64,000 bases of DNA, taken from positions 186,001 to 250,000 of the forward strand of contig RCTD01000012.1 in NCBI GenBank assembly GCA_014898415.1. The letters are read 5' to 3'. The translations under genes and the position numbers were made by a program. Position 1 is the first letter of the stretch. Each line of letters begins with the position of its first letter. The DNA is from Stromatinia cepivora. Its lineage: Eukaryota > Ascomycota > Leotiomycetes > Helotiales > Sclerotiniaceae. This document shows, piece by piece, positions 27,701 through 39,933 of this stretch. The notes beneath the pieces are model-generated. The model saw only the letters and a list, made by a program, of their open reading frames with translations, did no database searches and was not told the DNA's origin.

Positions 27701-27775
27701 GATCAAATCATGTAGAAGTTGTGACCCGGACAAAATTCTTGGCGGGTCATTCAAGCTCGAAATCTTGGTATCCAT
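12749..27775 (-). CDS. sidC: Ferrichrome-type siderophore nonribosomal peptide synthetase (SidC-like)
   Basis: Proposed CDS: complement(12749..12880, 13051..16761, 16814..27775), 4,934 residues; introns of 52 and 170 bp (donors GTAAGT) join in phase. Order and key residues by approximate position: A1 (YTSGSSGTPKG ~175), T1 (Ser ~560), C1 (HHALYDA ~752), A2 (FTSGSTGTPKG ~1222), T2 (~1618), C2 (HHALYDG ~1822), T3 (~2168), C3 (HHALYDA ~2365), A3 (YTSGTTGTPKG ~2835), T4 (~3232), C4 (FHGLYDG ~3430), T5 (~3781), C5 (SHALYDG ~3992), T6 (~4341), C6 (HHALYDG ~4553). Three A and six T/C with extra T-C units and no thioesterase is the ferrichrome-synthetase layout, in which the last C domain is thought to cyclise the product. 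Probable product: a cyclic hexapeptide of three acyl-hydroxyornithines and three small residues. It is divergent from sidA. The exact siderophore cannot be read from sequence alone. Confidence 0.93.
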
Positions 27776-29740
27776 GATGGGTCATGCAGATCAATTCTCA
27801 TAATCTGGATCAACGTAAATGCATATGATCGTATGTATGTCCTGTCGCTGCAGGAGATTGTTCGAAGGTCACTGCTGCGTATTTGTATTTTTTTCATACA
27901 CAGCGATATGGCGATGGTTGTATCGTTGGTGATTAAGCTACAAGTTCGTGTTATTCACGTGGGTTGAATTAGTCATAGAGCAAGAGATGTGAATGATGAC
28001 CTTTAGAGAAGGAAGGATTGGTTGATTGAATAAACTGGTGGTTCGCTGTGTCACGATCAACGGAGATAAAGCTAAAAGTGGATATATTTGTATTCCATGT
28101 GCGAATGCTCAGAGGTGATAGGAACAAAACGGGTGGTATATGAAAGTACCTGGCTAGTAGGTTGGTAAGGCGACGCGACGTACGCGCCATCAAGCGGTGC
28201 ATTGTTAGAGGAATTAGGAAAAATTGATAGTGTCTCTGGTTGGAGATCCTGCCTGCTCCGTTTTTCGAACACATGATTCAAAAAACGGTTTCCGTGTATT
28301 GCTTGGCGGAGCGGATAGTGTGCCATCCACAAGGCGAAAGAAGCTTTTTATCGGCATTGGGTTTCAACGTGTGAGTCACGTGCTTCGCAAGAGGATTATA
28401 TCTCTCACTCATATCTGCTTTCCAAGCCAAATGTTAATAAATCATCATATACTTATTAGTACTTTCATTCTACTAATGATCATGTGTTACATACAAAATA
28501 CTTGTGGTTTCTCCTCAACTTTGTCAAGTACTTTAATGGATTCACGTGATAAGTCATATTTAAGTTACCTGGCTATCTTAGCTCAGTCGTGTCCTTCACC
28601 CCAAGCTTAGAGGAACACAAACAACAATTCTCCAAAGTGAGTAGTATTAGGTACTTTACCGTCACCACAAGAACTACATGTGCGACAACAGATTTGATCT
28701 CTTGGACATCATAACAGAAGCCTTCGCAATCTTTTTTACTCAAAACTTGATTCCCGTTGAAGTACCGGTCGCCTGGAATGGAAAAGAGAGGCAAAAGGGC
28801 AGAGGTAGTAACCAACAAGGCTATTATTACACTACGGAGATACTGCAATGCATCGCCCACTTTACCAATGCAAGATTTCAAGTTTTTCTCAGCTAATAAT
28901 GCAGTGACCTATGTCAGCGGCGGCCAGTCATACTTACTGCAGCTTGTAAACAAGGATAAAATTGGTGAGGGGACTGATGCTTGCTGAATGCTGATGCTTT
29001 TGATCTTATCAGATGAAAATTTTCATCTAATCTGATCCGCACAACCGACCTTCGGATGTAAATGGCACAACGACAACCTTCCATGTACGGTTGTAGATCT
29101 TGCCTGACAATATCACAATTGGCCGCTACTATCCCAAGGTCGTCCTTAATTATGGAGGATGACTTCCTCAGTGCTGGCGTTCCCTTGATTTGTTACGTTC
29201 CGTTCGCTGTTGAAGCGGAGGACTTGGCACCGATAAAACCTTCGTCAAAGGAGCCAAAGTTGGAACAAGCCTCAGATGAGGTGGAACTCGGATTTTCAAC
29301 CAATCCTCGTTCTAGCATCAACTGAATGTCACTGACTATGTCAAATTATCAGTCTTATACTTCATCAACATTAATAGACACCGAGACGACGCTGAGATTC
29401 TACACCATATTGGTGTCGCGTCGTGGCACTTGCTATTCCCAGCATGTCTATGCAGTTGCTGTCATTTTCATTAACTGCCTAGAGATATTGGTGCCCTACC
29501 TGGCTTGTGGACTGGCCGCCTCAGGGGTAAAATTTTCCCGGGCAAAGTTTATATGAAAATGCAGATGCGAGTCACGTTTCTCCATACTGCACTTTCACCC
29601 TTGAACTATTGTACAACTTTTATAGCGTCGAAGATAGTTCTTTCAATTAATCAGTCATCTTCGTACTATGGTGCTACCTGAGGTACTCTTCTGCCAGTCG
29701 CCATCATTCATGTTCGCCTCAATTTATTCATTTTATCATC
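27776..29740. promoter_or_regulatory. sidC upstream region
   Basis: About 2 kb upstream of the NRPS start. It has E-box-like CACGTG cores (near 28376 and 28545), the second overlapping TGATAA (cacgtgataag), and one exact SreA-type site (listed separately). Short ORFs at 28573-29556 have hydrophobic pieces but no recognisable domain; they may be unrecognisable remains of the transmembrane part of the ABC relic that follows. Confidence 0.4.
29006..29014 (-). promoter_or_regulatory. SreA-type iron GATA site (ATCTGATAA)
   Basis: An exact match to ATCWGATAA on the minus strand (TTATCAGAT on plus). It overlaps the edge of a palindrome, gatgaaaattttcatc (29012-29027), 1.2 kb upstream of the NRPS start. 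ATCWGATAA is the established binding sequence of Aspergillus SreA; its use here is inferred. Confidence 0.6.
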
Positions 29741-30690
29741 ATGGGCGCTGCATCTCGGGCCTTTAAATTGCATGAGGAAAAACCAACTATTGACCTTACC
29801 AATGATAGCAGCCCCACAGCAACTCCCTCAGATAGAACTTCTACTGATGAATCGGCCGTTCCTACGAATAGAATCAAGTTCCAGAATTTTGGTCTAGGCT
29901 ACAAATCTCGCGTCGATACACCAATACTCACCACTCTAATATTTACCGTGAAAGGTGAGGGAACAGTTGCTTTGTTTGGGAAAGTCAGGAGCTGATAGAA
30001 CTTCAACAGTCTCATTGAGCGATCCTACAATTCAGTATTTGGAGCTATTCTAATCGATGGAATAAATCTCAAGCAATTTCCTGTGTCCCGACATCGAGCT
30101 CGACTCTGTCCCGCATCGCAGGATCCCGCCCCATCCCCGAGTAGCGTAGCGCCCAGTGCTGGTTCGGGGCTCGACCAGGTCACAGGGCGATAATGGATGA
30201 AGTCATAGCTGCTTGCAAATCTGTCGGGATTCATGGTTTTGTTAACGGATTTCACGATGGTTATGAGACTTGTGTATAATCTTGTTTGAAGATCAGAAAC
30301 GTGCTAATCGTCTCTAGACAACGTGGTGTAAATTGGTTCTCAGCCTTTTGGAGGGCAAAAAGAACGAGTTGTGATAACTCGAGCAAACATTTTGCGACCC
30401 AGAGATTTTATTTTGATGCATCTACCCCAGCTCTCGGTAGAAAGCCAAACCCGCGAATCAAGCAATCAAAACCTGATATGTGCTATCGACGCGCACTCCA
30501 AAGCTCAGAACTCAATAAGCCATCAAACTGTCTCTCATGGACGGACTACAATCATGACTGCGCATTGTCTTACCAGCTTTCAGAATTCGGATGACGTTTT
30601 AGTTTTCGATTGTGGAACGGAGACATAAGGAGTTCACGAATGGTGGTGGTATTTATGAGGATGTGATTAGAGCCCAGGATTTGGGTTCGT
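29720..30690 (+). pseudogene. Relic of an ABCB/MDR-type ABC transporter (first nucleotide-binding domain)
   Basis: Scattered over three frames are the ordered landmarks of one ABC nucleotide-binding domain. They are: the pre-NBD segment AASRAFKLHEEKPTID (from 29747); IKFQNFGLGYKSR then TPIL (about 29870-29935); a Walker A remnant around 29970-30005, where the Lys is lost and two stops occur; SLIERSYNS then GAILIDGINLKQFPVS (about 30008-30088); QPFGGQKERVVITRA, a damaged LSGGQ signature (about 30338-30385); the D-loop and H-loop GRTTIMTAH (about 30538-30564); VLVFDCGT (30594-30618); and the end of the domain, GGGIYEDVIRAQDL (about 30642-30683). Stops, frame changes and a missing Walker B acidic pair show that it is dead. 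I could not recognise the first transmembrane domain or the second half. Its place between sidC and sidA suggests a lost transporter of the siderophore locus. Confidence 0.82.
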
Positions 30691-31516
30691 GTGGGTTTTA
30701 TGCCCGTATTATGTTGAGAGATGGCACAAATTGCGACTTTTCTATTCGATTGTACAATACTACGATTCCATTACCATGGATAGATGGATTATTACACGAT
30801 GTTGCCGAGCACAGCATGAATCCACGGACAGCTGATGACCTTTGTGTAACGTCAAAACATTCAAAAAGGACCCTTGGGATAGCGACACATTTGGGTTTAT
30901 AGACCACACTTTCATGAGCGGATTCTAATTCTTTTTCCTCCGGATCAGGCAGATTTAGTTATATCCTACCAAATCCCGAGCCATTGTGACAAGTTTTATC
31001 CAGCCTGAGCCATCCAATACAAGTCACATTATAATGCAACGATTTGAAGATCTCAAAATTATCCCGATGAATGATTGATTACATCGCCGCCGATACCTCC
31101 TTAGATCGGGACTTGGTGTCAAGCATGAATAAAATAATGCACGGCTCTTATCCACTTTTCAGGTTGCCCATTTATGTTTGCCATTTGGCGCTCCGGTACC
31201 AAGTAAATATATAAGTTTTCTTTACGTGGTGACTCCACTACATTACGACCATCCATTTGAAGATACGAATCCCATGTCGAGCCCAACCTGTATCATCCCA
31301 CATCACGAAATCTAGGACAACAGAAGTCTTCCCACTTACATCCACATCTAGTTAATAGATGGGAAAATCTTAGTTATTCAAAGCAAGCGAAGTTTCCCCC
31401 GCTTTAGACATGCCTATTTGAATCTAGGAGGTCTGCACTGTGACTATAGCAGACCAACACGATCTACTGTGGCAGGCACAAAGAAGATATTGACAAGGAT
31501 TATGATTATCTTTTCC

Positions 31517-31525
31517 ATCTGATAA
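31517..31525 (+). promoter_or_regulatory. SreA-type iron GATA site (ATCTGATAA)
   Basis: An exact ATCWGATAA on the plus strand, 1.56 kb before the sidA ATG. It is followed by aaaaattttcatc, which resembles the flank of the site at 29006. Confidence 0.6.
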
Positions 31526-31591
31526 AAAATTTTCATCACTAGCTTTGAGGGGTTGACCATTTAGATTGAATGCAGTGGAGAATCCAATTGA

Positions 31592-31600
31592 TCTGATAAC
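31592..31600 (+). promoter_or_regulatory. SreA-type iron GATA site next to CCAAT
   Basis: An exact ATCTGATAA two bases after a CCAAT box (31585-31589). In Aspergillus, the CCAAT-binding complex with HapX and SreA act on neighbouring sites of iron genes. The full HapX spacing rule is not met here. Confidence 0.6.
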
Positions 31601-31735
31601 GAGTACGTAGCGAAACGCTGTGGACCGATGTCGGGTGATTTTAATGTTCGCGCTTTTCGAAATTCACACTTCCTTGCTCCCGCATTTATCCATCATTGCC
31701 TTTACAAATTTTCGGGACGGATCAGATCAGATAAT

Positions 31736-31744
31736 TTCTCTTGG
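31736..31744 (+). promoter_or_regulatory. SreA-type iron GATA site (ATCAGATAA)
   Basis: An exact ATCAGATAA, preceded directly by another ATCAG, making atcagatcagataa (31731-31744). It is 1.34 kb upstream of the sidA ATG. Confidence 0.6.
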
Positions 31745-33085
31745 CAACTAATAAGTGGAGAAATTAGAAAACTTGTCTTCGAGGTGCATAAGCAGTTATT
31801 AATTAGACAGCCCTCCGAAAGCTCTAGCTCCCGAGGTCTATCTACACAACTAATCCCCAATGTTGGGATATAGAGAACATCTAAAAAGCAACATTAGAAA
31901 GGGGAAACACCTCCGACGCACAATATCTGGGAAATCAGACCATGAATCATCTCATACATCGGCTACTCAAGTCCATTCATCCTCCCTCATAGGTTACGAG
32001 TTTACCTTTCGTATCCTCATTGACACCATTCCTGCCCACGATCCCTACAACACCACTCTCATCATCCATGATCTCTCTTTTACAGACCCATAAAAGGTGT
32101 AAAAAGGTCCACTCTGGAACAAAGATACATATGCTAACTTGCCATTGTACCAAGCGATGACATTAAAAATTCTTGGCATACATGTTCCAGGATAGTAATG
32201 GTTGATGCCGATAAGTCCCCCATGTTCTTGCTAAGGTAAATGAATTTTTGATTCGAGATTCTATTACACAATATTTCAGGAAACTATATTCACATTTTTA
32301 ATTGACAGGACATACATATATCTATATCCTTTTTACTTCACAGCATCAGGATTTTTTTGCAGTTGCGTCACCTAACTTTATCAATTAGGCCTTATTCACA
32401 CTTGCCTTTGTATTATTAGCCATCATTGACGACATCACTACGCACTCTTACATCGACATTTATCCATTTAGATATTCCAAAAACCCCTCACTATCCTGAA
32501 TATCCTCTACCTTAGTCATTTCATTATCAAATATCCTATCGACTTATCTTGGACTCCTGTACATTTGTACCAATTGAGTTCAATTCGTCAATTGACCCAA
32601 TTGAATATTCCAAACTACATACTTTTCACCAAACCCACCACTTCGACGCAGTCACCACCAAAATCAGTAGTACATTCCAATACTTATAGATTTGTACCGA
32701 TCTACACACCAAAAGCCTATTCGGGTGCACGGAAAGTTCACACTTGTGTACAATAATAGTCGCACGAAACTCCAAAGGACAATAAGGTTCCAATCAGAAT
32801 TTTCGGATTGCAAAGCACTTTTTGGTGAGAGACGTACCTTTGTATCTCTTGGGGAAGTACGGTATTTGGCATCTGGAATAGAATTATTTTTTTCAAAAAG
32901 AAATAATCCTTTCGTTGTTGGGTTTTTGACGATACGAGTCGTGGAGGCATTCTGAAAAATCATATCCAGATTACTCCGCGATTTTGGGAAGCCGATATAC
33001 ATGTAGATATCACTTGATCAGTAGTTTTGATCACATTACATTTATATCCTATCACACACTCTTTCTCTCAATCGGAAGACAAAAG

Positions 33086-34747
<1,662 letters not shown>

Positions 34748-37393
34748 TTCGTCTTTCTTGGATCAACTTGTTTGTCTTGCTCGTCCTATTCATTCAATGC
34801 TCTATCATGGGATGACAATCATCCAACTACAGCGTGTCGCTCTTGAATAGATCGTTACTGGTAATAATACCAATTTGTTTACTTGTACACTTTTTTTTTT
34901 CATGGTGGTTATTTCTGGCCGCTTATATGTTTGCGGCTATATGACAGTTCGCAAGGAGAGGGGGGACAGAAATAAATGTACATAGGAATAGGGATTGGAG
35001 TTTAAGGTATGGAAATGGAAATTTTGATTTCGTATGATTGAATCTTGTCTTGTACTTTCGTTTGAACAGCGTCGAAATTGTGAGGGGAGCATGTATACTT
35101 TTGATACGGTGGTTAGGACTGTTGTTTAGTGACTTCTATGGGATTTTCATCGTGTTTGGATTTTGACAGTGGACACGTATTGTATCCTGAGTGTCAGTGG
35201 CCAACCACTACTGCGTGTTTAGTGCTTGGTCTTAGTTGTTGGTGTATCTGGTAATAGTTTCAAGTCTGATATATCATTCCAGCAAAGTAACAGTCTAGTG
35301 GACTAGCTGTTGAGGATTGAACTCCAACTAATCAAGCGAATTCTTGGTGAATTGCATAGTCGTGGTTTAATAGGCATTCCAACACCTTTCTCAGTTTTCA
35401 ACAATATATCTTCTCTTTGAAGAAAATATGATAGATTTGTGAATCCGTGTATGGTATGCAGGTCCCAGCTTTGAAATCTATCTCATCTCACACTCCATTC
35501 TCTAGCATTGTCTTTTTGGGAAGATCCTACTTACGTTGAATTTTTATTCCTGGATTTCACCTCGTACACTGCGCATTAATTCGTTCTGACTAGCTAGATA
35601 TCTTACACGATGAGCCACCGCTCTTAGTCCTGGGAGACGAAAGAAATTCATCAAAGTTATCCAGTGTAAATATCTCTGGTAGCAAGGTTGCAGCTTTAAG
35701 CCGGGAATATTCTCATTTTTCAACCTTCAATTCCTAATAGATATTACGTCGTTGCTGTTTAGCATCTCTAATAAACTAGTGGCAATGCCGGTGTACATAT
35801 TGATCTTAGAATACCTTCTCATAAAATTGCATCCATCTTGTATCCTACTCACGGCAAGTGCCTTAAAATCCAATTGTGGCGAATTCCTTGGAAGATCATC
35901 TATCTCAAGCTCGACAAGTACTTTTTACTTTCCTCGACAGTAGTTATATAGGGTTAGCCCTTCACAGTATACGGGAAGGAGACGAACAAAAAATTATATA
36001 TATCAGTGATTTGATAATCTCGAGGCGATAAACTGGTCGTTCGTTGCTTTTTGCTTATATGTCCATGAGGTTATGAAAGGATGGATGTGGCCGGAAGATG
36101 AATTTGAGCTATAAAACATCGTTCTTGTTTGAACAAGTACTTTCGCATATCCAATTGAATTTAAAGATATTGTTTTACCATTTATAGATATACTTTAGTT
36201 TCAATCTACCATTTTTGCTCAAATCCTAAAAATCTTAGCTGAAGTATGCGGCTCTAGTTTTCGTCTTTCCGTAGGAAGAAGTTCTCAGGATCCCGAAAAA
36301 TACACACTGATCATTGGTAAGCTATATCAAAAACCTATTATTACAGTTTGCTTATTTGAATCTAGGCCGGAGCCCCGCAATCCTGCTTGATACTTTCATG
36401 ACGCCTCTTTCATACACTCCAATTCGCGATTTTTTTTCACACGAGCGGAAATTTCGAAAATGATGCTCCTATTTTAAATTAGACTATAGGGCGGGTATTT
36501 GGTTTAGATATCTTTTAGATCTCTCTTTACCTTAAGTTTTTGATATCCAACTATTGAATCGCAAAAGAGTGTTGCTGGGAAGACTTGGGGTTTCAATCAT
36601 CTGGAGGGAATGGGGGGGTTTTACTAATGAGGAGGATTATTTGATGCCAATGCGTAGGTTGGGAGTTGTGAAAGGGTGGACTGATGGACTGATGGTATGA
36701 TGATGATGGAAGTTGAGAATGAAGATGGGGATGAAGTTGAAGGCGAAGGAAAAGAAGGGCGAGAGGGAGAGCAAAGAGCAATGAAGAAGAAAGAACTCAC
36801 TTCAATAACAGAAGAAGCATCCTCCTCATCTCATACTGGAACAACGATCCAGCTCGAACAAAATGCGAAACCTTGAAAATCTTAACTCGAAGTAAAAATA
36901 AAAATAAAAATAAACATAAATCATGAATGAAATAATTACTTGATGATATAACAAAGCTACGTACGTAAGGTTACATATCAAATATCAATATCTGGGCATA
37001 TATCAGAAGAAGTAGATATGATATGATTAGCTTTTGTAGCATCACATTCAGATCTTCGATTCCAAGCGAGACATTATCTGAAAGATGCTTAAAGATATCT
37101 AGCTATTCCAAAGAAACCACCGCAGACAGTTTCGTTACAATGTAATCTTAGAAGCCCTTAGCTATAGCCAAGCAAAAAAAAAAATTCGGGTGCGTTTCGC
37201 ATCTATTCAATCATGTATATATGAAGATCGATCTCTCACTTTCCACTTAACGCACCAGAAGATGTTAACGTAGATTATAGAGCCAGGAAAGAGAGAGCGG
37301 AACAAAATAGTTTTTTAAGTCGGAAGTCTAGGGAGGAGTTACTTCTTTATGTAAGACTTGTGAATGAGAGTAATATCACACTAGTCTAGCGCG
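34748..37393. other. Intergenic region, no gene seen
   Basis: 2.6 kb of AT-rich spacer after sidA. Only short ORFs occur, for example a leucine/histidine-rich one on the minus strand at 36593-36781; none has recognisable content or good splice partners. Confidence 0.4.
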
Positions 37394-37514
37394 ATATCCA
37401 ATATGCAATATGCAATATGCAATATGCAATATCCAATATCCAATATCCAATATCCAATATCCAATATCCAATATCCAATATCCAATATCCAATATCCAAT
37501 ATCCAATATCCAAT
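37394..37514. repeat. Heptamer tandem repeat (caatatg / caatatc)
   Basis: About 17 tandem copies of a 7-bp unit. Several early copies read caatatg and all later ones read caatatc, so two unit variants occupy separate blocks. Confidence 0.95.
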
Positions 37515-38119
37515 AACATCAATCTCGCTCAATACTACTACCACAATACATAATTATATAATAATCACCAAACACCAGAATTCCTAACTTCCCGACCTCC
37601 GCACCGGAAATTGAGACTCGATATCACACACAACAGGCCGGACACTTACAGCTGCGATTTCAATACTTGAAGTTTTGTATGTATTAATATACTTATTCTT
37701 AATTTATTAATATGTTAATATATTGATATGTTTTATGAGACAGGATTTGAAGTGTGTGTGTTTAGTAATGGTTAATTAGGTATAGATATATGTATATATC
37801 TATATACAAAACACACATTCATTTCATTTCATTTCCTCTCATTCACGCACTCAGTACAACATATACGTACATGATTCCAGAATCTCGGTAAACGACAACC
37901 TTAACTATGAAGAGAATGGGAAAGCTAGAGTAGTAGGTATCGATGATTCTATCCGCGTCATACATACCATATCCATAATATTCCTCATCGCACAATAATC
38001 GCACAACATAAATCTTTCCATTCAATACTTATAATAATCTTCCCTATATAAAAAATCATTATTAATATTAATATTAATATCCATACAATAAATCCTAACA
38101 AGTCTCCACAAATACATGC

Positions 38120-38261
<142 letters not shown>

Positions 38262-38350
38262 ATAAAATACACTATAATATCTCTATGACTATCTATAGTT
38301 TATTTTCAAATAATAAGAAAATGAAATGGAATAGGAGAATTCTGGTACGT

Positions 38351-38565
38351 ATTGTATTGTATTATAATGTATTATATTGTATTATATTGTATTATATTGT
38401 ATTATATTGTATTATATTGTATTATATTGTATTATATTGTATTATATTGTATTATATTGTATTATATTGTATTATATTGTATTATATTGTATTATATTGT
38501 ATTATATTGTATTATATTGTATTATATTGTATTATATTGTATTATATTGTATTATAATGTAATGT
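38351..38565. repeat. Decamer tandem repeat (attatattgt)
   Basis: Eighteen perfect copies (38371-38550) are flanked on both sides by the same variant copy, attataatgt. The unit length (10 bp, near one helical turn) makes the frame cycle through all three phases, giving long spurious Tyr/Ile/Leu/Cys ORFs. Confidence 0.98.
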
Positions 38566-38735
38566 TATGATTTATATGTTATCTATACTTGAGATTTTGT
38601 AAGATAGATAGATGTTGATATTTTCTTCTCCCTTTAAGGCTACCACCCACCGAATCCCAAACTGTGCAAAAATGCAAAAATTTGATATCGCTAAAGTGTG
38701 AGGATGGAGATCTAGATATCGACCTCAGATATGTT

Positions 38736-38875
38736 ATGTACTCTTATATGTACTCTTATATGTACTCTTATATGTACTCTTATATGTACTCTTATATGTA
38801 CTCTTATATGTACTCTTATATGTACTCTTATATGTACTCTTAAATGTACTCTTATATGTACTCTTATATGTACTC
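38736..38875. repeat. Dodecamer tandem repeat (tatgtactctta)
   Basis: Nearly twelve copies of a 12-bp unit with one point variant (taaatgtactct at about 38841). It lies 100 bp past the 3' end of the F-box gene. Confidence 0.95.
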
Positions 38876-38973
38876 CTCAAACGCTAAATATACACTACCA
38901 CCGTCTATCTCACTTCATCACTCACTCCACCCATCTATATCCCAGTAGCCTCCACCCCATCCCACCCCACGCA

Positions 38974-39933
38974 CTAAACCCCCACCGCAGCCCTGGCCTC
39001 CCTAATAATCCTCTCCAAATTCTCCCCTCCATCCTCTACCCTCACGGTAGTCGTTCGTTCAGGATGTCTCCCACACCTCCGCGGTTTACTCGGTTTACCC
39101 CTCCAACAACCGTCCACGCCATCTCTCGCCTCTCTCCCCTTTCCCCCAAAATTTCCTTTCATCCCACAATATTCTCTCTCTAGTGGTCCCTTTTCCATAA
39201 ATTCTCGTATGTGCATCCACAGTTCACATCTGCCTTTTCCACAATGCCTACACATTTTCTCCGTCGATTTCGTGAATGCGTATTCGAGTTTATTGGGTCC
39301 CACGCGGCGGGTGTTGAGTGGTAGTGCGGTACCGTGGATGGCGCGGTAGATGAGATAGGTATGACGGGATGTGAGTGCTAGGCATGTTGCATCGATAGGG
39401 TCTAGGTGTGAGAAAATTTCTAGTTTGAGTTCGTTTGGGAGAGTATGAAGTGTGATTTTCTCTTCCTCTTTTGGGTCTTCTTCTTTCTCTTCCATCTCCA
39501 TGGCTTGTGAGAGTGATTGGGATGCTTGGAGGAGATGTGAAGGCATAGATATTGGTACGATACTTAATCTTCTTGTGATTTCTGGACTTGGGACGATGGA
39601 AAGTCGACGAGTTATTTCGGGGGTTACTTCGAATTTCCAGTTGCTTTCTTGTTCTTCTATGTCGATACCTCCATCGACATCCACATCTTCAGAGTCTGAA
39701 GAAATGCCTGAACAATTTTCGGAATTCTCAGTATCGGTATTGGGCAATGATATACAATCCGCTGTTGCTGAAGCAGGAGAATCTAGACCAAGACTAGTAC
39801 CAGATGGAGGAGTAGTTATAGAGAATGGAGAAAAAGTCATGAGATTCTTCAACATGGATTCTAGACCCAGATTCGAGGATGAAGGGTCCGAGCTTGTGGT
39901 CCCATTTGGAGATGAAGAAGTGTGGGGAGACAT
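38974..39933 (-). CDS. F-box protein
   Basis: A single-exon frame of 319 codons. Residues 1-155 are Ser/Thr/Pro- and Glu-rich and probably disordered, with a repeated EITRRLSIVP phrase. An F-box follows at about 160-200 (LHTLPNELKLEIFSHLDPID then CLALTSRHTYLIYR). The C-terminal part holds Cys/His pairs (MCRHCGKGRCELW) and a basic tail. F-box proteins link substrates to Skp1-Cul1 ubiquitin ligases; the substrate is unknown. Short F-box proteins of this layout, with one Cys cluster and no repeats, are common in Leotiomycetes and related fungi. A dodecamer repeat lies just past its stop. Confidence 0.85.
   Translation of the reverse strand: MSPHTSSSPNGTTSSDPSSSNLGLESMLKNLMTFSPFSITTPPSGTSLGLDSPASATADCISLPNTDTENSENCSGISSDSEDVDVDGGIDIEEQESNWKFEVTPEITRRLSIVPSPEITRRLSIVPISMPSHLLQASQSLSQAMEMEEKEEDPKEEEKITLHTLPNELKLEIFSHLDPIDATCLALTSRHTYLIYRAIHGTALPLNTRRVGPNKLEYAFTKSTEKMCRHCGKGRCELWMHIREFMEKGPLEREYCGMKGNFGGKGREARDGVDGCWRGKPSKPRRCGRHPERTTTVRVEDGGENLERIIREARAAVGV

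Larger units (their letters stand above)
30691..33085. promoter_or_regulatory. sidA upstream region
   Basis: About 2.4 kb without a supportable gene. It holds three exact ATCWGATAA sites within 230 bp (31517-31744) and a CT/AC-rich leader before 33086. ORFs at 31628-32093 have no recognisable content. Confidence 0.5.

Noticed and set aside
29012..29027. Palindrome as a transposon terminal repeat
   Set aside because: There is no matching inverted copy at a sensible distance and no flanking target-site duplication.
30700..32100. The second half (TMD2-NBD2) of the ABC relic
   Set aside because: I read the three plus-strand frames over part of this stretch (about 30,690-31,320) plus the longer ORFs to 32,100 and saw no further Walker, signature or membrane-domain motifs.
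32984..33085. A 34-residue N-terminal extension of SidA
   Set aside because: The frame is open, but the residues look like translated leader and SidA proteins begin close to the MAPSAIS position.
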